Assembly (NCBI GenBank): GCA_028023455.1
Contig: JAQFVV010006471.1
Span: 1,098,123 to 1,162,122 of the forward strand
Length of the DNA: 64,000 nucleotides
Source: Epiperipatus broadwayi
Lineage: Eukaryota > Onychophora > Udeonychophora > Euonychophora > Peripatidae
Direction: 5' to 3'
In this document: positions 57,736 through 64,000 of the stretch, piece after piece
Layout of the letters: every line of letters starts with the position of its first letter
How positions within the stretch are numbered: position 1 is the stretch's first letter
Position numbers and translations under genes: made by a program
The notes under the pieces: model-generated
Seen by the model: the letters and a program-made list of their open reading frames with translations, nothing else
Databases searched by the model: none
What the model was told of the DNA's origin: nothing

Positions 57736-59289
57736 TTAATCTCTAGATAGAAGTTTAAAAAAAACCTACTAATTAAACAGGCAAATATAATCTGCTTTGA
57801 AAGAAGACTAATAAATAATCATTTTTAAATCTTTCAAACAACATTAAAAACTTATATTAAAGCTAAAATATATGTTTATGATTATAAACAAATTATATAA
57901 ATTAAATTGAGACAAACTATAAAAATAAAAAAGTTTAAAAGAATTTAAATAATCTATTAGTGGCTGACTTAGAAATTCTTAAATTATATTCTTGATAATG
58001 TTACATTTGGAAACAAATAATGATAAAACTGCTGCACATCAAAAAAATGTAAGATTCTGGTATATAATAATATTTCCAGTTTTATTCTATGTAAAATTTT
58101 ATAATCCTTTGACTTATCTCTAAGACTTATCATTATTAATTTTTACAAAAATTGAAATAATTTTATAAATTATTATTAAAATTTCCTTTCCTTATACATG
58201 TTTTTTGTTTTTAAAATTTCAATATGATTTGTTAAATAAAATCTTTCAATCTATTATTTTTTTAACTTCTTGACTATTCATTAGCACTTTTGAATTAATT
58301 AAATGCACAAAATATACTTGTTCAATATCTCTTCTATATATACAGAATTTTCTTTTCTACTCTTATTATTATTCATATGATTTCAATTTTAATTATTTTT
58401 GTAATCATTCAATCTTTTCAAATAATTTAAACAAACCAAATTAAATAAATTGAAACTAAGTTTTTTCTATCATACATGTTCAGGGTAATTCTATTTCTTT
58501 CCACATGTAGAACCTCTCTTATTATATTTTCATTAAAACATTTTATATTTTCAATCTTTTTAATTTTATAATCAAAGTTTCAGGAAAACATTATAATTTT
58601 TATATTTAGTTTTCATTATCAGTTCTAGATAAAAAATTACTTGTATTAAAATGCTATTTTACTTTTGATTACAATTTTATAAGTTGTACACATATAATGT
58701 GCCTTCACTTTTTTATTTTCATAATTTACATATTTAATTTCTTAGATTCTACTAAAATTTTCTAAATCATATATATATAGTTTTTATAAATAAATACTGT
58801 AAAACATATTTATTAAAAGAAAAATATAAATAATATACTACATTATAATAATAATAAACACTTTAGAAATATGAGTGGAATTAAATTGAATGTATAAATT
58901 GTGAATATTATAAAATGAAGACAATTTATATGGATACAATTAATATTAAATTACACGTAAGATTAAACAGAATTTTATGATGAAATTACTGATTATATTG
59001 AACAAATTAAAAGATAATAAATCTAATTAAATATGGCTCAAAAGAACAGTCACTTTCAAACAAGTATGGTCATTACACTTCCAATAAAAAAATTAATATT
59101 AGAACTGGGTTTTGTAATGGCTATATAAACCAATCTGTAAACCACAAATATATACCTTATAAAATATGCTGGTTCATTATTCTTTTTATTTAATACTAGC
59201 CGCACTTGACCATGTGTAGTGGCTCAGCCTGGTTAAATGGAAAAGACAGAAAAGAGAAAGCACATGTTTCTAATATGTTTCATTTCACA

Positions 59290-59446
59290 AATGCTTGTGG
59301 GTATACAATATTTTTTGTTGATCCATTGTCTGTGCAGATATAGAGATTGTCTGGTTTGCCGACTCTCGAACATGCAACATACAATTGTCATATGAGAAGC
59401 AATCTGTGTCTAAATCTAAATTGCACAATTCTAAAGATTGCCCCTG
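59290..59446 (-). pseudogene. Helitron helicase C-terminal fragment
   Basis: Minus-strand reading GQSLELCNLDLDTDCFS then DNCMLHV and SISAQTMDQQKILY. Known: the Pif1-like helicase of Helitrons ends GQTL..VGL.L..PCFSHGQLYVA.SRV..P..L.V....G.T.NVVY. The order and spacing match, with several key residues lost. Only this tail remains, and no Rep nuclease is present. Confidence 0.7.
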
Positions 59447-59577
59447 AGCTTAATGGTGATTGCAAACGCCAATCAAATTGGAAATTGCAATCTCTCATAA
59501 AATAATTAAATGAAAATAAAACAAAATCTATAAAAATTCAATTTAACAATGCAATCGGAAATATTGAAATGGAATCG

Positions 59578-59682
59578 TAAAATATTTAGTATAGCGTGTG
59601 TTGCTTTTACGTCCAACAGATAGCATTGCGTAAGATATTTAGTATAGCATGTTGCTTTTACATCCAACAGATAGCACTGTTT
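59578..59682. repeat. Tandem duplication in the Helitron, 2 x about 52 bp
   Basis: Units GTAAAATATTTAGTATAGCG... and GTAAGATATTTAGTATAGCA..., each ending CAACAGATAGCA(T/C)TG, are adjacent and differ at a few positions. Confidence 0.8.
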
Positions 59683-59870
59683 TTCCAAAAAAGCATGTTT
59701 TTACCTGTCACAGGTATATAATAGTAGGTATATAAAAACATGCGCGTATTCGAATGCAATGTTGTGTCAAAATTTCAAAGCAATTGGTGAAGAACTTTCG
59801 GAGATTTAAGATTTTAAACACTACAATGTTTGTTTGCTTAAAATCTTAAATCTCATTGTAGGTTCTCCAT

Positions 59871-60159
59871 TGAATTTATCCATAGCAATATTTTACCAAT
59901 GAAATCAATCTGTGTTATACTTCTTCAGTAGTTTTGAGATAATATTTATAATAAAAACAAGACTCTCTCATTCATTACATATATTCCATTCAGCTAAGTG
60001 AAAGACATATTGATTGTTTTTATGATTTTGCAATTGTACTTTATAATTTTGGGGAGCATCCTTAAATGAAAATTTTCAAATGTCTTATAAATTTCATTAA
60101 TTGGAGGATTTCCAAGATTTACATGCAACTAATTTAGTTTTAATATTTATATCATTTTG
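59871..60159. other. A/T-rich sequence, no feature recognised
   Basis: Between the Helitron and the LINE fragment; nothing recognisable. Confidence 0.4.
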
Positions 60160-60715
60160 ATAAAATCCCCCAACTTTAATATATTAAAAACAGCAGCACA
60201 TTGAAATCTGTATTGCATCTTAATATCAAAGTCCATATTGCTACCTATAAAACTACCAAGGTAAGTAAATTAGTTCTCACTCTCATGATGATAACCATCC
60301 AAACCAGGCTAATAAGACTTGAGTTTTTTGAACATTAATGACTAAACTTGCATCCAAAACATTAACTACATTCTGTGGATCATAATTTTTAATTGCCAAA
60401 GAGTGTAATCATCAGCATACTATAAATTTAAAGGACATGAATATATATATATATATTAATCAATTCAAACTAAAATTCCATCATCAAAATGGTATTGCAT
60501 GTTAATGCTGGTTTCATGAAATCACTAATAAATACTGTACTATTGTTATAAAACTAAAAAAAAAAAAAAAACTGATATTAATATCACTTTTCATTTCAAA
60601 CATATCTTCTCTTGTAGTTTATAATACAAATTTTTATTGACAATTTAATCAATTGTAAGCAATGCTATAGACTTATTCAATTAATTGATTCAAAAGCCTT
60701 GACCAAAAAGTAATA
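60160..60715 (-). pseudogene. LINE reverse transcriptase, 3' half (split copy)
   Basis: Minus-strand reading with FLVKAFESIN near 60.68-60.71 kb, the catalytic YADDYTLW at about 60.40-60.42 kb, and FTYLGSFIGSN near 60.25 kb. Known: KAFDS.N, YADD and FTYLGS are successive RT blocks of RTE/Jockey-like LINEs. The same copy resumes at 61880 beyond the palindrome. Stops and shifts make it a pseudogene. Confidence 0.7.
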
Positions 60716-61879
60716 TATATATTATAAAGGACTTGAACTCAGACTTTCAAACTCCTCACAGCTATCCAATCCATCTTATATAACTGATACACATGACCAC
60801 ATATATGTGAAAAGGATGAATGTATCTCCACAAGCACTCATTAGTTGGTCTAGATCACCATCTCCAACACATATATACAATCACTGCTCAGTTTATATTA
60901 AGATAGCAAATCTTCACGCTTTAATGGAGTAGCTTCAATCTGCTTCACTCTCCAACTCTTCACCCATCTATGTCATTAAAAATCTGATGATAAATGCTCA
61001 AAACCTTTGATGATGCCAATATTGTCATAGCCATTGTTGACCTTAAGTCAATCTGATGCCTCACACATAAGACCTTAATATGTAATATTTAAATGCACAT
61101 ATATTGTTTATACTAAACATAATGTAATTATAAGGGACTTCAAATCAGACTTTCAAACTCTATCACCTATCCAATCCACTTTATATAATTGATACACACA
61201 ACCACATACATGTGAAAAGGATAAATGATCTCCAACATATGTATTTCATGCTTTTATTCTTTTCACATGTATGTGGATATGTATATCATTTATATAAGAT
61301 GGATTGGATAGCTATGAGGAGTTTGAAAGTCTGAGTTCAAGTCCCTTATAGTTACATTATGTTTAGTATAAACAATATACATGTATTTAAATATTACACA
61401 TTCAGCCTGTATTCTGACCATCCCTCTTCTATAATTAAATGGACATATTAAGGTCCTATGTGTGAGGGGTCAGACTGACTTAAGATCAACAATGGGTATG
61501 GTAATAATATTGGCATCATCAAGGACTTTGAGCATTTTTTCCTTGGATTTTCAATGATATGGATGGTTAAAGAGTTGGAGAGTGAAGCAGATTGAAGCTT
61601 GTCCATTAAAGTTTGAAGATTTGCTATCTTAATATAAACTGAGCAGTGATTGTACAAATGTGTTGGAGATGGTGATCTGAACCAACTGATGAGGGCTGGT
61701 TCAGCATGACATAAGTATATTGGAAATCATTTATTCTTTTCACATGTATGTGTTGATGGGTATCACTTATATAAATGGACTGAATAGCTGTGAGGAGTTT
61801 GAAAGTTTGAGTTCAAGTCCCTTATAATTACATTGTGTTTAGTATAAACAACATACATGTATTTAAACATTATATATGT
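60716..61879. repeat. 1.16-kb foldback palindrome, family A, inserted in a LINE
   Basis: Arms of about 540-580 bases meet near 61252. Each arm carries the AAGGGACTTGAACTCAGACT tip twice, once at the outside (60725, and its complement near 61830) and once next to the centre (61134, and its complement near 61350). Between them are shared blocks such as CATCTCCAACACAT, TCACTCTCCAACTC and TTGATGATGCCAATATTG. The arms differ by roughly 10%. It encodes nothing; an apparent frame at 61448-61657 is palindrome sequence. TATAT flanks both ends, suggesting a TA-rich target. Confidence 0.8.
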
Positions 61880-62260
61880 CAATCACTTGTTTCTAATACT
61901 TTTCTTGAATTTGTCTGGCAGTAAGAACTATATCTATAATAATTCTCTAAAACCACAACGAGTCACAATGTGACTGGAAACAATCTATTCAATAAAATTT
62001 TTAAAAATACCTTTCCAACTATAGACAACAATGATATACCATAATTGCTGTAATCATCCTTATTTTCTTTATTTTTAAAAATACAAGCATACTTAAGGAT
62101 CAGACAGTACAACTTCATGAATACATATATTCTTAAAAAATTCCAATACTTTTGAAGATAACATATCATCATACTTTAAACTTCACTAGGCATCTCTTCA
62201 AGATCTGGTTTTCCATTTTTAAAATTAAAAAGAGACAGTTTAAACTTCATTAACTTGGAT
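61880..62260 (-). pseudogene. LINE reverse transcriptase, 5' half (split copy)
   Basis: Minus strand: FKNKENKDDYSNYGISLLSI then GKVFLKILLNRLFPVT at about 61960-62090, then a QIQEKY-like block down to 61880. Known: NYRGISLLS..GKI.A..LLNRL is RT block 1-2 of this LINE group, and RQ.QEK follows it. The frame would continue at 60715 without the palindrome. Confidence 0.75.
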
Positions 62261-64000
62261 GTTTTTGTGTAAATCTAAATGTGAAGAAAAAATGAACATA
62301 TTAAAAGTTATCATCTCAATTCTTGAATCATTTTTCAAAAAATAATCATAATACTATTTCTAACTCTTCCAAAAAGATGATCACAACACTATTCCTAACT
62401 CTTCCAAATACTATTGTCATTATATTAGATAGTGTGAATTATAATAGTTTTTCAAACTCATATGTTATTTTCAATGCATTAAAAAAAGATATAAAGTTGA
62501 TCATGATCAACAATTGTTTGTATTTCCTATGCAATTTTAATTCAGCAATCATTTTTAGGTATTCTTTCAGCAACACTGATTATGTATTTACATTTCCTTT
62601 TTTATTCTTCTGAGCAGAAAATGTCATATGTCCCTTAAGTCACTACTAATATAAAGATTGTCAGAGAACCCGCTGTAGTTCTATTTTTAGTTAACTCAAA
62701 AATAGATTTAATAATATTCATAGCATACTCCTTAAGAGAATTCCATGTTTTAGTAATTTGATAATCCAGAAAGTCACAATTACAAATTTTAGCATCTAAT
62801 AGCTATTTAAATTTAGCATGAATGACTATCAAGTATCTTATGGATCTATTTTTAAAATATCATTATCATTTTTCATATTTTGGAGCAAACTAGCTTATGA
62901 TTTTTCCAATAGTCCATATTTATGTATTCATATATGTAAACTTCCTTTACATTCTAATTCTTAACTGTAATGTAGTCTACTAGATGTCATTACTGGCAAG
63001 GGATGCATACATTTACCTGCCGAAATAAAATATTTGTAATAGTCTATCCATGTATTATACTAAAATTCAAAAATAGACTTTTGAGTTTACAGTACTTATT
63101 TTTTAATAGTTATATTTTTAATAATGATATATAGCAAGAAAAAATGCTTTCTTTCTATGAATCTAACACTGGAGTATATGCACTAATAAAATAAAAACCA
63201 AATTTTAAGGCTTTATTTATTGATCATTAACAGTTAAGCCTCATATTTAAAGATCAGTCTACCATCTACTACATGAGGCTTCATCAACAGACTGAGGACA
63301 GGATATGACAAAAATAATTATAATAATATTATAATAAATTTAGGTGTCTAACTTCAATATTGTACTGTTTTTTATATTGAAATTTTACATTTTATAAAGA
63401 AGGAAAACTTCTATTATATAAAATTTTAATAAATATTATATAAATGGTTCTATGCAAAGAAAGTGTATTGAACATACCTGAAGTGGATTCTACTGCAGCA
63501 ATAATTTTATAATAAATTAAAACTAATGTTTACTAACAATACATAGTGATTTACATAGCCTTGATGACATAAATTTTGAAGCTTCTACATCAATAAAACA
63601 TTCCCACAACTCACATCCACCAACTCTTACTACAAAGATATTTATTAATTTTTAGAATCCATTAGATATACAGTAGTAATAACTATACTGGAGAATATTA
63701 CCTATACTAAAATATAAATATGAGAGTAGTTTCTCAAGAGGATGTGATATTTAAGAGCCAAAGTGGTATACTAAGCACACAAACCCAGTCAATGGATTTA
63801 ATGGATTTTTTTTTATTACTTCAGAATTAATCTAGGAATTTTATCTAATGAGCCCATTAAAATTTCAACACTGGATACATCCATGCAGGCTACAATATTT
63901 AAGCAATATATTAACTTTTCATTATATACAATTACAGATTAAATCTTAATAGTAGTATTTCAATATTTTTATCTTATAAATACTGGTTTTGCAGAATTTT
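62261..64000. other. Possible upstream LINE sequence, otherwise A/T-rich
   Basis: By position this could hold the endonuclease part of the split LINE on the minus strand, but I recognise no endonuclease motif. A direct duplication around CTATTTCTAACTCTTCCAAA lies at 62352-62407. Otherwise nothing is seen up to the edge. Confidence 0.3.

Larger units (their letters stand above)
59196..59870 (-). mobile_element. Helitron 3' portion with CTAG terminus
   Basis: Seen on minus: a helicase-like C terminus, then about 100 bases, then an imperfect hairpin (CCACT...AGTGCGG) and terminal GCGGCTAG at 59199-59196, followed by T. Known: Helitrons end in a hairpin plus CTRR and insert between A and T, with no terminal inverted repeats or target duplication. 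Upstream (59.5-59.87 kb) is non-coding Helitron-type sequence with a tandem duplication and a GCATGTTTTTA...TAAAAACATGC hairpin. The 5' TC end was not found. Confidence 0.7.
56998..64000 (-). other. TOP3B: Preceding TOP3B intron (partial)
   Basis: Minus-strand intron sequence ending at the acceptor CAG at 57000-56998. No upstream TOP3B exon is seen before the right edge, so this intron exceeds 7 kb. It holds a SINE, a Helitron end and a LINE split by a palindrome. The stretch 57740-59190 is plain A/T-rich sequence in which I see nothing. Confidence 0.7.

Noticed and set aside
61448-61657. A 69-codon frame on the minus strand
   Set aside because: It lies inside a palindrome arm, and the mirrored arm does not keep it open.
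1-64000. CRISPR arrays, bacterial operons, tRNA or rRNA genes
   Set aside because: Spliced TOP3B exons and eukaryotic transposons show this is animal DNA. No regularly spaced short repeats or complete RNA genes were seen.

Overview
The window is eukaryotic, very A+T-rich (roughly 70-75% by eye) and almost entirely non-coding on the host side. The only host gene I recognise is DNA topoisomerase III beta (TOP3B), transcribed right to left. Two consecutive coding exons sit at 56817-56997 and 212-405. Their reading frames and splice sites join cleanly, so 406-56816 reads as one intron of about 56.4 kb. Positions 56998-64000 and 1-211 are parts of the flanking introns. The protein is animal-like, and the repeat content (Penelope-like, hAT, Helitron, LINE, long-LTR elements, foldback elements, TTAGGG-type repeats) suggests an invertebrate metazoan. 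I cannot name the species.

Layout from left to right: exon (212-405); LINE remnant (about 2.05-3.35 kb); small foldback (4.0 kb); hAT-type MITE (6.9-7.4 kb); foldback family B (7.45-8.45 kb); a young LTR element with 2.1-kb LTRs that spans an assembly gap (8.5-13.8 kb); foldback B palindrome (14.3-15.3 kb); a decayed ZBED-type hAT on + with a foldback inside it (16.5-19.2 kb); a decayed ZMYM1/TTF-type hAT on - (19.5-22.1 kb); a family B arm (23.4-23.8 kb); solo LTRs (26.1-27.9, 28.8-30.8 and 38.8-40.6 kb); a ZBED-type hAT with both termini (32.1-33.7 kb); an inverted-repeat element carrying a telomere-like array (36.1-37.2 kb); a minus-strand LTR retrotransposon with a tRNA-Lys-type primer site (40.6-46.8 kb); a foldback (47.0-47.8 kb); a Penelope-like element with a 638-codon open frame in a head-to-head inverted arrangement (50.8-53.3 kb); a 2.85-kb solo LTR (53.8-56.6 kb). 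Upstream of the second exon are a tRNA-type SINE (57.5 kb), a Helitron 3' end (59.2-59.9 kb) and a LINE split by a 1.16-kb palindrome (60.2-62.3 kb).

The repeats do not form a pathway. The intron is a record of successive insertions, several of them nested. Most are dead. The youngest-looking are the Penelope-like element (uninterrupted RT-endonuclease frame) and the 8.5-13.8 kb LTR element (LTRs about 1% different by eye). A recurring detail is a 4-bp ATAT duplication flanking the LTR insertions. Assignments come from reading the sequence and recalling family motifs; no database search was run. Ends marked approximate could move by tens of bases.
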